A stretch of 64,000 bases of DNA from Pseudonocardia sp. ICBG1293 (lineage in GTDB: Bacteria > Actinomycetota > Actinomycetes > Mycobacteriales > Pseudonocardiaceae): contig NZ_JAHLEL010000038.1 in NCBI RefSeq assembly GCF_020131355.1, positions 620,001-684,000 on the forward strand, in the 5' to 3' direction. A program made the position numbers and the translations under genes. The notes below the pieces were generated by a model that was given only the letters and a program-made list of their open reading frames with translations, did not search any database and had not been told where the DNA came from. Below, piece after piece: positions 23,446-30,588 of the stretch; the first letter of the stretch is position 1, and every line of letters begins with the position of its first letter.

Positions 23446-24192
23446 TCAGGACAGGGCGCCGACCACGGTGAGCACGAGTCCGAGCACCGCGAGCGCGGCC
23501 CCGCCACGGGCCCACAGCCGCTGCGCGCGCCGGTCGGAGTCGGTGAGCTCGGCCTCCGTGCGGGTGGACAGCACGAAGGTCCCGCCGGGATCCTGCGGCG
23601 GCCGGATCACCAGCGGCCCGTCGCGGTCGTCGACCTCGCCGAGGACGTACATCGCCACGCCCGGGCGCAGCACCCACTCCTGGTTGCGGTAGCCGACGGT
23701 GCGGTCCCCGCCGCGGCCGCGGTCCTCGGCCGGGTCGAACCGGTCCAGCACCCGTTCCACCGGGTCGGGCCGGCGCCCGCCGTGGTCGACGCCGATCGTG
23801 TGCCCGTCGCGCAGCAGCGCCCAGCCGTGGGGGGAGCTGCGCTCGGCGACGGTCTCGGTGTGGGTCTGCGTGCGGTGGCGCCCCTCGTCGTCGCGCTCGC
23901 GGCGCTCGAAGCGGCGCTCCACCCGGTGCAGGTGCCAGACGCACTCGACGCCGGCGAGCTCGGAACGGAGCACCCCGACGGGGGCGGGCGCGGTCTGCCC
24001 GACGACCTCGCACACCTTCCGGAAGGTGCCCGGCCGCCCGGCGAGCTCGGCGGCGACGCCCGCGAGGTCGAGCAGCTCGGGTACCGACAGCGTCTCGGCG
24101 GCCATCATCGCGTGCACCCGGCGCTGGGTGCGCACCGCGACCCAGACGCAGGCGGCCCCGGCCAGCAACGCGACGATCCCCACCCACAGCAC
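23446..24192 (-). CDS. Membrane protein with a GIDE-like domain (MUL1-related, no RING)
   Basis: 248 residues: a transmembrane helix at about 3-20, a soluble region of ~200 residues, and a second helix near 225-246. The soluble part resembles the GIDE domain found in the eukaryotic mitochondrial ligase MUL1 and in scattered bacterial membrane proteins (A-G-V-E-C-V-W-H near the start, central charged E-R-R-F-E-R-R-E-R-D-D-E-G, then V-L-R-P-G-V-A-M-Y-V-L-G-E-V). No RING finger is present, so ubiquitin-ligase activity is not expected. Cellular role unknown. It lies between the HtrA and thiolase genes on the same strand, only 17 bp after the thiolase stop, so it may be cotranscribed with the thiolase. 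Confidence 0.65.
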   Translation of the reverse strand: MLWVGIVALLAGAACVWVAVRTQRRVHAMMAAETLSVPELLDLAGVAAELAGRPGTFRKVCEVVGQTAPAPVGVLRSELAGVECVWHLHRVERRFERRERDDEGRHRTQTHTETVAERSSPHGWALLRDGHTIGVDHGGRRPDPVERVLDRFDPAEDRGRGGDRTVGYRNQEWVLRPGVAMYVLGEVDDRDGPLVIRPPQDPGGTFVLSTRTEAELTDSDRRAQRLWARGGAALAVLGLVLTVVGALS

Positions 24193-24209
24193 GGCCGGAA
24201 CCTAGCAGG

Positions 24210-25379
24210 TCAGGCGGCCAGCTCCACGATCGTGGCGTTGGCGGTGCCGCCGCCCTCGCACATGGTCTGCAGCCCGTAGCGGATGCCGCGGTCGCGCATG
24301 TGGTGCACCAGGCGGGTGAGCAGCACGGTGCCGGAGGCGCCCAGCGGGTGCCCGACGGCGATCGCCCCGCCCAGCGGGTTGAGCACGGCGTCGTCGGCAC
24401 CCAGCTCGGCCTGCCAGGCCAGTGGGACCGGCGCGAACGCCTCGTTCACCTCGAACGCGCCGATGTCGCCGATCGACAGGCCGGAGCGCTTGAGCACCTT
24501 CTGCGTCGCCGGGATGGGCCCGGTCAGCATGCGCAGCGGGTCGGCGCCGGACACCGCGCCGGAGTGGTAGCGCACGATCGGGGTCAGGCCGAGCTCGCGG
24601 GCCCGCTCCGGGGTGGTGACGAGCACCGCCGAGGCCCCGTCGGAGATCTGCGAGCTGTTCCCGGCGTGGATCACCCCGTCCGCGGCGAACGAGGGCTTCA
24701 GCGCGGCGAGGGTGTCGGCGGTGGTGCCACGACGCAGGCCCTCGTCGGCGGCGAACCCGGGCGCCCCCGGCACCTCGACCAGCTGGTCGTCGAACGCGCC
24801 GGCGTCGGTCGCGGCCGCGGCGAGCTCGTGGGACCGGGCGGCGTAGGCGTCGAGCCGGGCCCGGGACAGGTTCCAGTCCCGGGCGATCCGCTCGGCGCCG
24901 ACGCCCTGGTTGAAGTCGCCGTTCGGGAACTCACCGGACTCCAGGTCGGCGCGGTAGCGCTCGCGCACCAGCGGGCCGTAGGGACGGCCCAGGTCGCGGC
25001 CCGCGCCCAGCGGCACCCGGGTCATCGACTCCACCCCGCCCGCGACGACGACGTCGTACTGCCCGGCGAGCGCCATCCCGGCCGCGAAGTCGAAGGAGGA
25101 CTGGCTCGACCCGCAGGCCCGGTTCACCGTCACCCCGGGCACCGACTCCGGCCAGCCCGCGGCGAGCAGGGCGTAGCGGCCGATCTGCGCCGCCTGGTCG
25201 CCGACCTGGTTCACGCAGCCCCAGACCACGTCGTCGACGACGGCGGGGTCGATCCCGGTCCGCTCGACCAGGGCCGTCAGGACGGCGGCGGACAGGTCGA
25301 CCGGGTGGACGCCGGCCAACGACCCCTTGCGCTTCCCGATCGGTGTGCGGACGGCGGCGCAGACGACGGCCTCGGGCAT
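24210..25379 (-). CDS. Acetyl-CoA acetyltransferase / 3-ketoacyl-CoA thiolase
   Basis: 389 residues, complete thiolase: nucleophile Cys89 in N-R-A-C-G-S-S-Q, N-E-A-F-A near 315, G-G-A-I-A-V-G-H-P-L-G-A-S-G with the catalytic His, and a second Cys in M-C-E-G-G-G. It cleaves 3-ketoacyl-CoA or condenses two acetyl-CoA; the degradative form is likelier with no synthesis genes next to it. The ATG at 25377-25379 is followed upstream by GGAGG-like sequence. An IS5-family element begins only 47 bp upstream, with its transposase reading towards the thiolase, so native control has probably been altered. Confidence 0.92.
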   Translation of the reverse strand: MPEAVVCAAVRTPIGKRKGSLAGVHPVDLSAAVLTALVERTGIDPAVVDDVVWGCVNQVGDQAAQIGRYALLAAGWPESVPGVTVNRACGSSQSSFDFAAGMALAGQYDVVVAGGVESMTRVPLGAGRDLGRPYGPLVRERYRADLESGEFPNGDFNQGVGAERIARDWNLSRARLDAYAARSHELAAAATDAGAFDDQLVEVPGAPGFAADEGLRRGTTADTLAALKPSFAADGVIHAGNSSQISDGASAVLVTTPERARELGLTPIVRYHSGAVSGADPLRMLTGPIPATQKVLKRSGLSIGDIGAFEVNEAFAPVPLAWQAELGADDAVLNPLGGAIAVGHPLGASGTVLLTRLVHHMRDRGIRYGLQTMCEGGGTANATIVELAA

Positions 25380-25423
25380 GGGGGTCCTCCTCGGTCACCG
25401 GTGACACGACTCGTTCGCGACGC

Positions 25424-25426
25424 TAA
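25424..25426. repeat. Left copy of the TAA target-site duplication
   Basis: TAA directly outside the left inverted repeat; the same three bases follow the right repeat at 26407-26409. A 3-bp duplication fits several IS5 subgroups. Confidence 0.8.
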
Positions 25427-25444
25427 GAGGTCGCGCGGATTGGT
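25427..25444 (+). repeat. Left terminal inverted repeat of the IS5-family element
   Basis: GAGGTCGCGCGGATTGGT, the exact inverse complement of 26389-26406. Confidence 0.95.
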
Positions 25445-25450
25445 TGGTGA

Positions 25451-26293
25451 TCATGGACGTCGTGCAGGTCGGGCGTTCCAGCGGTGTGTGGTCCAGGCCT
25501 GCCGAATCAAGCTACGGAGTGTGACGATCGTGTCGGCGAGGTCGAAGAACGCGTCGACGACGATTTCTCGTCGTTCGTAGCAGCGCTGCAGCCGGTTGAA
25601 GCTGTTGTGCCAAGCGTTGGTCCGCTCGACGTGCCAGCGGCGGGTGGCCTGGATCGGCGCTTTCTCACCCTTGTGCGCGATCTCGCCGTGCAGGCCTCGT
25701 TCGGCCAGCGTGTCGCGGGTCTTGCCGGAGTCATAGCCGGCGTCGAGGTGCACGGTGATGTCGTCGGGCAGCGGGCCGAGAGCATCGAGGCGGTCGAGGG
25801 TGGGGCCCAGTAGCGGGGAGTCGTGCCGGTTGGCTCCGGCCAGGACTCGGCCCAGCGGGATGCCGTATCCCTCGACGAGCACCGAACGTTTCATACCCTG
25901 TTTGCGCCGGTCCACCGGCGACGGACCGGCGACCTCGCCGCCGCCGGGGGCCTTGGTGATGGCGCCATCGACGGCGATGTCGTGCAGCAGCAGACCGACG
26001 ATGCGGTCGTAGGCGTCCAGGACGATCCGACGCAGCTGGGCGAAGACCCCGAGCCTGATCCACTCGTCACGACGATCGCGGATGGTGGTCGCCGAGCAGG
26101 TGCTGTCAGCGATGCCCTCATACGAGCAGCCGAACCGCAGTACCTGCAGGAGCTTGTCGAACACGATCCGATCCGCGATCCGGCGGCGATGGCAGCCCAG
26201 CGGATGGGTGGGATCGAACTCGTCTCGATGAGGCAGCAGCGCGGTGAACTGGTCCCACAACGGCTCGGTCAGCCATGATGGCAGGGTGGGCAC
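25451..26293 (-). CDS. IS5-family DDE transposase
   Basis: 280 residues. An N-terminal DUF4096-like domain (L-W-D-Q-F-T-A-L-L-P, G-C-H-R-R-R-I-A-D-R, then an S-Y-E-G-I-A HTH) precedes the DDE core: first Asp in I-A-V-D-G-A, second in H-L-D-A-G-Y-D, and Glu in the R-W-H-V-E-R-T-N-A-W-H-N / R-C-Y-E-R-R block. Single uninterrupted frame, so no programmed frameshift is needed. It fills the element to within 7 bp of the left repeat; its transcript would run straight into the thiolase gene. Confidence 0.93.
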   Translation of the reverse strand: MPTLPSWLTEPLWDQFTALLPHRDEFDPTHPLGCHRRRIADRIVFDKLLQVLRFGCSYEGIADSTCSATTIRDRRDEWIRLGVFAQLRRIVLDAYDRIVGLLLHDIAVDGAITKAPGGGEVAGPSPVDRRKQGMKRSVLVEGYGIPLGRVLAGANRHDSPLLGPTLDRLDALGPLPDDITVHLDAGYDSGKTRDTLAERGLHGEIAHKGEKAPIQATRRWHVERTNAWHNSFNRLQRCYERREIVVDAFFDLADTIVTLRSLIRQAWTTHRWNARPARRP

Positions 26294-26388
26294 GCGGCCT
26301 CCAGACGATCACGAAGCGTAGATAACTTCATGATCGGCAGGCCCGTACCCGCCCTCGCCCCCAGACACTCGACCGCGGCCAAGCTGTG

Positions 26389-26406
26389 ACCAATCCGCGC
26401 GACCTC
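26389..26406 (-). repeat. Right terminal inverted repeat of the IS5-family element
   Basis: ACCAATCCGCGCGACCTC, exact inverse complement of the left repeat; TAA follows at 26407-26409. Confidence 0.95.
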
Positions 26407-26509
26407 TAAGGCATCGCACGGCCCCGGCGCTGAGAGGGCGATCACAGTGCCGGGTGCGCATCAGGTGTCGAGGTGCTCTGGATCGATGAGGTACCGTCTC
26501 CGCCGTACG

Positions 26510-26618
26510 CGAAGGGGAGTAGCTCCCAACGCTGCGCTCGACATACTGGTCCGCCTCGTTCTCCGACGGCCGACCCGGGTGCAGCGGCCTGACCACCACC
26601 AGGCGAGCGAGACCTTCG
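26510..26618 (+). promoter_or_regulatory. yybP-ykoY (manganese) riboswitch aptamer
   Basis: The three conserved blocks of the yybP-ykoY aptamer are in order and correctly spaced: GAAGGGGAGTAGC (26511-26523), GACATAC (26540-26546) and GCGAGACCTTCG (26607-26618). The outer P1 stem is CGAAGG (26510-26515) with CCTTCG (26613-26618), and the central part can form the variable arm. The class binds Mn2+ and commonly controls Mn exporters, including UPF0016 proteins. It lies 61 nt before the start of the GDT1-type gene. Confidence 0.88.
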
Positions 26619-26641
26619 ATCCGGATGCACCGGGTCGAAGG
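26613..26641 (+). promoter_or_regulatory. Expression-platform hairpin competing with riboswitch P1
   Basis: The 3' strand of P1 is also the 5' side of a 12-bp hairpin: 26613-26624 pairs with 26630-26641 (one G-T wobble, loop ATGCA). P1 and this hairpin cannot coexist. So metal binding, which stabilises P1, should disfavour it. It looks like a terminator or anti-antisequester, without a T-tract. Confidence 0.65.
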
Positions 26642-26648
26642 CACCCCA

Positions 26649-26673
26649 CCCTCGGTCCGGTCGAGATCGAGGG
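26649..26673 (+). promoter_or_regulatory. Hairpin covering the ribosome-binding site of the GDT1-type gene
   Basis: CCCTCG (26649-26654) is complementary to CGAGGG (26668-26673), which contains the GAGGG ribosome site 6 nt before the ATG at 26680. Folding would hide the site, giving a second possible level of riboswitch control. Confidence 0.5.
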
Positions 26674-26679
26674 ATGGAC

Positions 26680-27993
26680 ATGGACGGATTCCTGATCGCG
26701 TTCGCGATCAGTTTCGGCGTCATCTTCGTGGCCGAGCTGGGCGACAAGTCCCAGCTCATGGCCCTCACGTTCGCGACGCGCTTCAACGCGATCCCGGTCC
26801 TGATCGGGATCACGATCGCCACCTCGGTGACCCACCTCGTGTCGGTCGCCGTCGGATACGGCCTGGGCGCGTCGATCCCGACCGGGTGGATCGCGCTGGT
26901 CGCCGCGGTCGCCTTCCTGGCCTTCGGCGCGTGGACACTGCGCGGCGACAGCCTGTCCGAGGACGAGGAGGCCAAGGCCAGGCGGGCCGGCGGGTCCGCC
27001 GTGGTCGCCGCGTCGGTCGCCTTCTTCCTGGCCGAGCTCGGCGACAAGACGATGCTCGCGACGATCACCCTGGCGGCCCAGCACGGCACGCTCGCCGGGT
27101 CGATCGGCATCTGGGCCGGTTCCACGGTCGGCATGGTCGCCGCGGACGGGCTCGCCATCGTGGTCGGACGCCAGCTCGGCAAGCGGCTCCCGGAGCGGGC
27201 CATCTCGGTCGGCGCCGCGGTCATGTTCTTCGTCTTCGGCGCCTGGCTGCTGTACGAGGCCGTCCCGCAGGTCTGGGGCGAGGGCGCCTGGGGCCGCGTG
27301 TTCGACGCGGCGGGCCACCACGGGCTCGGCTGGGCCGCGCTGGTGCTCGGGGCGCTCGCCGTCGGCGCCGGGCTGTGGTTCCGCGGCCGGGCGCACCGGG
27401 CCCGCGGGGAGCGCAGGCTCGACGTCGCCCGCACCCCGGGCAGCCCGGCCTGGTGGGCCCGCACGCTGTTCGTGCTGGCCGCGGTCCTCGGGTTCGGGGC
27501 GCCGTTGCTGGTCGCCCTCGACGTGCTGCAGCCCATCTCGGTGCTCGCCCGCCCGGCGGTCGCCGTCGTCGGGGCCGGGCTGCTGTTGCTCGGGTTCGCC
27601 GTCGTCGCGGTCGCGATGCTCCAGCTCGGCACGGTGTGGCGCCGCTCCGCGACCGAGGCCGGAGCGGCCGCCGCGGGGGACCCGGACGCCGCGCGACGCC
27701 CGGTGCTCGCCACCGGCGGGATCTACCGCCGCGTCCGCAACCCCGCGTTGACCGGCCTGATCGTCGGCTGCGCCGGGATGCTGTTCATGGCCCCGACCCT
27801 GCTCGGCGTGCTCGCCGGGGTGCTCATCCTGGTCGCGGTGCAGATCCAGGCCCGCGCGGTCTACGAGCCCGGCCTGGGCAGTGCCCTGGGCGCCGAGTAC
27901 GACGACTACCGCCGCCGCACCGGTCGCTTCCTGCCGCGGGTCCGTACCGACCGGACGACGGCGGGCGAGGGCGACCGCACGACCGTCGGCTGA
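26680..27993 (+). CDS. GDT1/UPF0016-type Mn2+ (cation) transporter fused to ICMT-like methyltransferase domain
   Basis: 437 residues. Residues 1-200 are a full UPF0016/TMEM165 unit: two homologous three-helix halves with E-L-G-D-K-S (19-24) and E-L-G-D-K-T (119-124), the cation-binding motifs. After about residue 205 come further membrane segments and a domain with G-G-I-Y-R-R-V-R-N-P, then E-P-G-L-G-S-A-L-G-A-E-Y-D-D-Y-R-R-R-T-G-R, the signature of isoprenylcysteine carboxyl methyltransferase/PEMT-like membrane methyltransferases. I know UPF0016 proteins as stand-alone transporters; this fusion is unusual. Start 26680 has GAGGG 6 nt upstream; 26674 is an in-frame alternative. Control by the manganese riboswitch supports Mn2+ export. 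Confidence 0.85.
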   Translation: MDGFLIAFAISFGVIFVAELGDKSQLMALTFATRFNAIPVLIGITIATSVTHLVSVAVGYGLGASIPTGWIALVAAVAFLAFGAWTLRGDSLSEDEEAKARRAGGSAVVAASVAFFLAELGDKTMLATITLAAQHGTLAGSIGIWAGSTVGMVAADGLAIVVGRQLGKRLPERAISVGAAVMFFVFGAWLLYEAVPQVWGEGAWGRVFDAAGHHGLGWAALVLGALAVGAGLWFRGRAHRARGERRLDVARTPGSPAWWARTLFVLAAVLGFGAPLLVALDVLQPISVLARPAVAVVGAGLLLLGFAVVAVAMLQLGTVWRRSATEAGAAAAGDPDAARRPVLATGGIYRRVRNPALTGLIVGCAGMLFMAPTLLGVLAGVLILVAVQIQARAVYEPGLGSALGAEYDDYRRRTGRFLPRVRTDRTTAGEGDRTTVG

Positions 27994-28035
27994 GCGTCCC
28001 GGCACCGCGGCGCCGCTCCGTCGTACGGTGGGGCC

Positions 28036-28863
28036 ATGACGGTCCTGGTCACGGGGGCGACCGGCAACATCGGCCGGATGGTCGTCGACCACCTGCTGGC
28101 GCGCACCGACGAGCCGGTCCGCGCGCTGACCGTCGACCCGGTCCGGGCCGCGCTGTCCGGCGACGTCGAGGTCGTGCGCGGCTCGCTGCACCGTCCGGCG
28201 TCGCTGGACGGGGTGTTCGACGGCGTCCGCGCGCTCTACCTCGCGCCGCACGTGCCCACCGTGGCCGAGGTCCTCGACCGGGCGGCGGCCGCCGGGGTCG
28301 GGCACGTGGTCGACCTGTCCGGCGAACCGGAGAGCTGGTGGGGGACGGTCGTCACCGCGGTCGAGGCCGCGCCGGTCCCGTGGACCCACCTGTGGCCCGC
28401 GGACTTCGTGGAGAACTGCCGGATGTGGCTGCCGCAGATCGCGGCACACGGGGTGGTCCGGGAGCCGTGGCCGGACCTGGCGAGCACCCCGACCGCGATG
28501 ACCGACATCGCCGAGGTCGCCGCCGTCGCGCTGACCGCGGGCGAGGGGTACCACGGGCGCGCGCTCACCCTCACCGGGCCGGAGGCGGTCACCCGTCGCC
28601 GGTGGGTCGCGGCGATCGCGGCGGCGACCGGGGTGCCGATCGGGTTCGAGCAGGTCACCCCGGACGAGGCGGCCGCCGTGCTGGCCGGGTCGATGGGCGC
28701 CGACCGGGCGGACGTCGTCGTCCACACCGTCCTGGGGGAGTTCCTGCACGCCGGCGCGGCGGCCCCGAACGGTGTGGTCGAGCAGGTCACCGGACGGCCG
28801 GGGACCACCGTGGAGGCCTGGGCGACCGAGCACGCCGGGTCGCTGCGCGCCGCCCTGACCTGA
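28036..28863 (+). CDS. NAD(P)-binding NmrA-like SDR protein
   Basis: 275 residues, atypical short-chain dehydrogenase: V-L-V-T-G-A-T-G-N-I-G-R nucleotide loop at 3-14, an acidic residue after the second strand, and no Tyr-x-x-x-Lys active site. The middle (D-L-S-G-E-P-E-S-W-W) and C-terminal part fit the NmrA/HSCARG group, which sense NADP redox state or act as quinone or isomerase enzymes. Function unknown. It follows the transporter gene by 42 bp on the same strand and ends before a strong hairpin. Confidence 0.75.
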   Translation: MTVLVTGATGNIGRMVVDHLLARTDEPVRALTVDPVRAALSGDVEVVRGSLHRPASLDGVFDGVRALYLAPHVPTVAEVLDRAAAAGVGHVVDLSGEPESWWGTVVTAVEAAPVPWTHLWPADFVENCRMWLPQIAAHGVVREPWPDLASTPTAMTDIAEVAAVALTAGEGYHGRALTLTGPEAVTRRRWVAAIAAATGVPIGFEQVTPDEAAAVLAGSMGADRADVVVHTVLGEFLHAGAAAPNGVVEQVTGRPGTTVEAWATEHAGSLRAALT

Positions 28864-28883
28864 GGAGCCGACGCGGTCCCGGC

Positions 28884-28925
28884 GCGGTGCCCGCCCCGCC
28901 CCGACCGGACGGGGGCGGGCACCGC
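28884..28925. terminator. Bidirectional hairpin between convergent genes
   Basis: GCGGTGCCCGCCCC (28884-28897) and GGGGCGGGCACCGC (28912-28925) are perfect 14-bp arms with a 14-nt loop, between the NmrA-like gene (+) and the sfnC-like gene (-). Confidence 0.78.
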
Positions 28926-28932
28926 GGTCGGG

Positions 28933-30171
28933 TCAGGAGTACCAGGTCGGCTCGGGCAGCTCGTCGCGCAGCACCCACGCCCCGACCTCGCGCCGCTTGT
29001 AGGCGACCGGGTCGTGCAGCGTGTGGGTGCGGACGTTGCGCCAGAACCGGTCGAAGCCCAGCTCGGTGGTCGTCGCCCGGGACCCGAGGCCCTCGAAGAT
29101 CCCCGAGGTGATCTCCAGCGCGACGTCGGTGGCGCGCGCCTTCACCGCGGCGACCCGCACCTCGTGCTCGCCGCGCTGCTCGGCGGTGACGCCGTCGGCG
29201 TCGTCGTGGATCGCCTGCTGCTCGTGGGCGACGGCGTCGGCCAGCGCCTCCACCGCCCACAGCTTGGCGTGCAGGTCGCCGTACAGGTCGAGCTGGTAGG
29301 GCTCGTCGACGGCCCGCTCGTGGCCGCCGTGCAGCCACGGGCGGGTGTGCGTGCGGGTGTGGGCCGCGGCGGTCTCCAGCGCCCCGCGGGCGATGCCCAG
29401 GTAGAACGCCACGAACACCAGCTGGATGACCGGCACGTTGAGGGTGTTGTAGACGCGCGGGGTGAACACCTTGTCGGTGAACCCGGCGGCCGCGGCCCAG
29501 GGCACCCGGACGTCGGTGATCGTGACGCTGCCGGACTCGGTGAGGCGCTGGCCGATGTTGTCCCAGTCGTCGCCGAAGACGATGCCCTCCTGGTGGCTGG
29601 GCACGATCGCGAAGACGTGGGTGCCGGTCCCCTCGACCACGCCCTCCCGGACGGTGACGTCGGAGACCCTGCTGCCGGTCGAGAAGGACTTGCGGCCGGA
29701 GTAGACGAGCTCGTCGCCCTCGTCGCGGATGGTCAGCTCGGTGTCGCGCGGGTTGACCGCACCGCCGAAGAACCAGCCCTCGCGGGTCGCGTCGGCCTCG
29801 ACGCCCGCGATCTGCTCGGGCGTCCCCACCAGCCGGGCGGCCCAGAACCAGAGGTAGTGGTAGCCGAGCAGCTGGCCGATCGAGCCGTCGCCGGCGGCGA
29901 CCTCGCGGACCACCCGGTAGGCCAGCGTCCAGGACTGTCCGCCGCCGCCGTGCTCGGCCGGGCCGAGCAGGGTGACCAGGCCGGACTCCTTCAGCAGGGC
30001 GACCTCGTCGTACGGGGTCGCGCCGGCCCGGTCGCGGGCCGCGGCGTCGCGCTCCAGGATCAGGCGGACCTCGCGGGCCCGGGCCAGCCAGCCCGCCTCG
30101 TCGGTGGGCCTGGTGGACGGGTCGAACGACCGGGTGGTGCTGGTCGCGGGACGGTTCTCGGTCGTGGTCAT
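28933..30171 (-). CDS. Acyl-CoA dehydrogenase-fold flavin monooxygenase (SfnC/DszC-like)
   Basis: 412 residues with an acyl-CoA-dehydrogenase fold. The central G-R-K-S-F-S-T-G-S segment and the C-terminal F-E-G-L-G-S-R-A-T-T motif match the SfnC/DszC/SoxC branch, which uses reduced FMN and O2 to oxidise organosulfur compounds instead of dehydrogenating acyl-CoA. Next to sfnG it probably serves sulfur scavenging from sulfones. The ATG at 30169-30171 has GAGGAG about 9 nt upstream. The gene is separated from sfnG by a terminator-like hairpin and ~370 bp, so it likely has its own promoter. Confidence 0.83.
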   Translation of the reverse strand: MTTTENRPATSTTRSFDPSTRPTDEAGWLARAREVRLILERDAAARDRAGATPYDEVALLKESGLVTLLGPAEHGGGGQSWTLAYRVVREVAAGDGSIGQLLGYHYLWFWAARLVGTPEQIAGVEADATREGWFFGGAVNPRDTELTIRDEGDELVYSGRKSFSTGSRVSDVTVREGVVEGTGTHVFAIVPSHQEGIVFGDDWDNIGQRLTESGSVTITDVRVPWAAAAGFTDKVFTPRVYNTLNVPVIQLVFVAFYLGIARGALETAAAHTRTHTRPWLHGGHERAVDEPYQLDLYGDLHAKLWAVEALADAVAHEQQAIHDDADGVTAEQRGEHEVRVAAVKARATDVALEITSGIFEGLGSRATTTELGFDRFWRNVRTHTLHDPVAYKRREVGAWVLRDELPEPTWYS

Positions 30172-30539
30172 GGAAGGGCTCCTCGTCGTCGGAGATACGA
30201 CGTCCGGGACGGTGCACGGCCCGGTGGGCGCGCGTGCGCGCCACCGATCCGCGGAGGGCGGGCCCGGACGGCGGGACACTGCCGGGGCGGTCACCGGAGG
30301 ACGTGGTCCGCCGGCTGCGACGCGGGTGGGCCCCGGTCAGGGGCGGCGCGGCGCAGGGGAGGCGGTCACCGACAGAGCGACGAGGTCACCCGCGAGAGGT
30401 CGACATGGCGTCGACGGGTGAGCTCGGTGAAGGACACGCCACCAGTCTTCGGCCCCGGTGCGGGGGAAGTCAACGAGACGTTCCCGGATATGGGATCCCG
30501 CGCGGGCTGTCCGGTCAGGACGGCGCCCGGGAACGAGGA
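30172..30539. other. Leader/promoter region upstream of the sfnC-like gene
   Basis: 368 bp with no convincing gene. It contains a GC-rich near-palindrome (30217-30237, GTGGGCGCGCGTGCGCGCCAC-like) that could form a hairpin in the message leader, and presumably the promoter. I looked here for a sulfur-type leader peptide like the one before sfnG and did not find one. Confidence 0.4.
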
Positions 30540-30571
30540 ACGGGCCCGGCGACGACGGTCGCCGGGCCCGT
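30540..30571 (-). terminator. Terminator hairpin after sfnG
   Basis: ACGGGCCCGGCGAC (30540-30553) and GTCGCCGGGCCCGT (30558-30571) form a perfect 14-bp stem with a 4-nt loop, 17 bp past the sfnG stop. Confidence 0.85.
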
Positions 30572-30588
30572 GCGGGCGGGTCGCGGGA

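Larger units (their letters stand above)
25427..26406 (-). mobile_element. Complete IS5-family insertion sequence, 980 bp
   Basis: Bounded by perfect 18-bp terminal inverted repeats, GAGGTCGCGCGGATTGGT at 25427-25444 and its complement at 26389-26406, flanked by TAA duplications. It contains one intact transposase gene on the minus strand. Intact ends and duplication suggest a recent insertion. It separates the thiolase start from its former upstream DNA and sits ~100 bp before the manganese riboswitch. Confidence 0.95.

Noticed and set aside
26461..28833. A 790-codon minus-strand frame over the riboswitch, GDT1 fusion and NmrA genes
   Set aside because: Antisense shadow; the plus strand has motifs, ribosome sites and a riboswitch.
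30172..30539. SAM-type riboswitch before the sfnC-like gene
   Set aside because: I looked on the minus strand for SAM-IV-like conserved blocks and found none; only a GC-rich near-palindrome is present.
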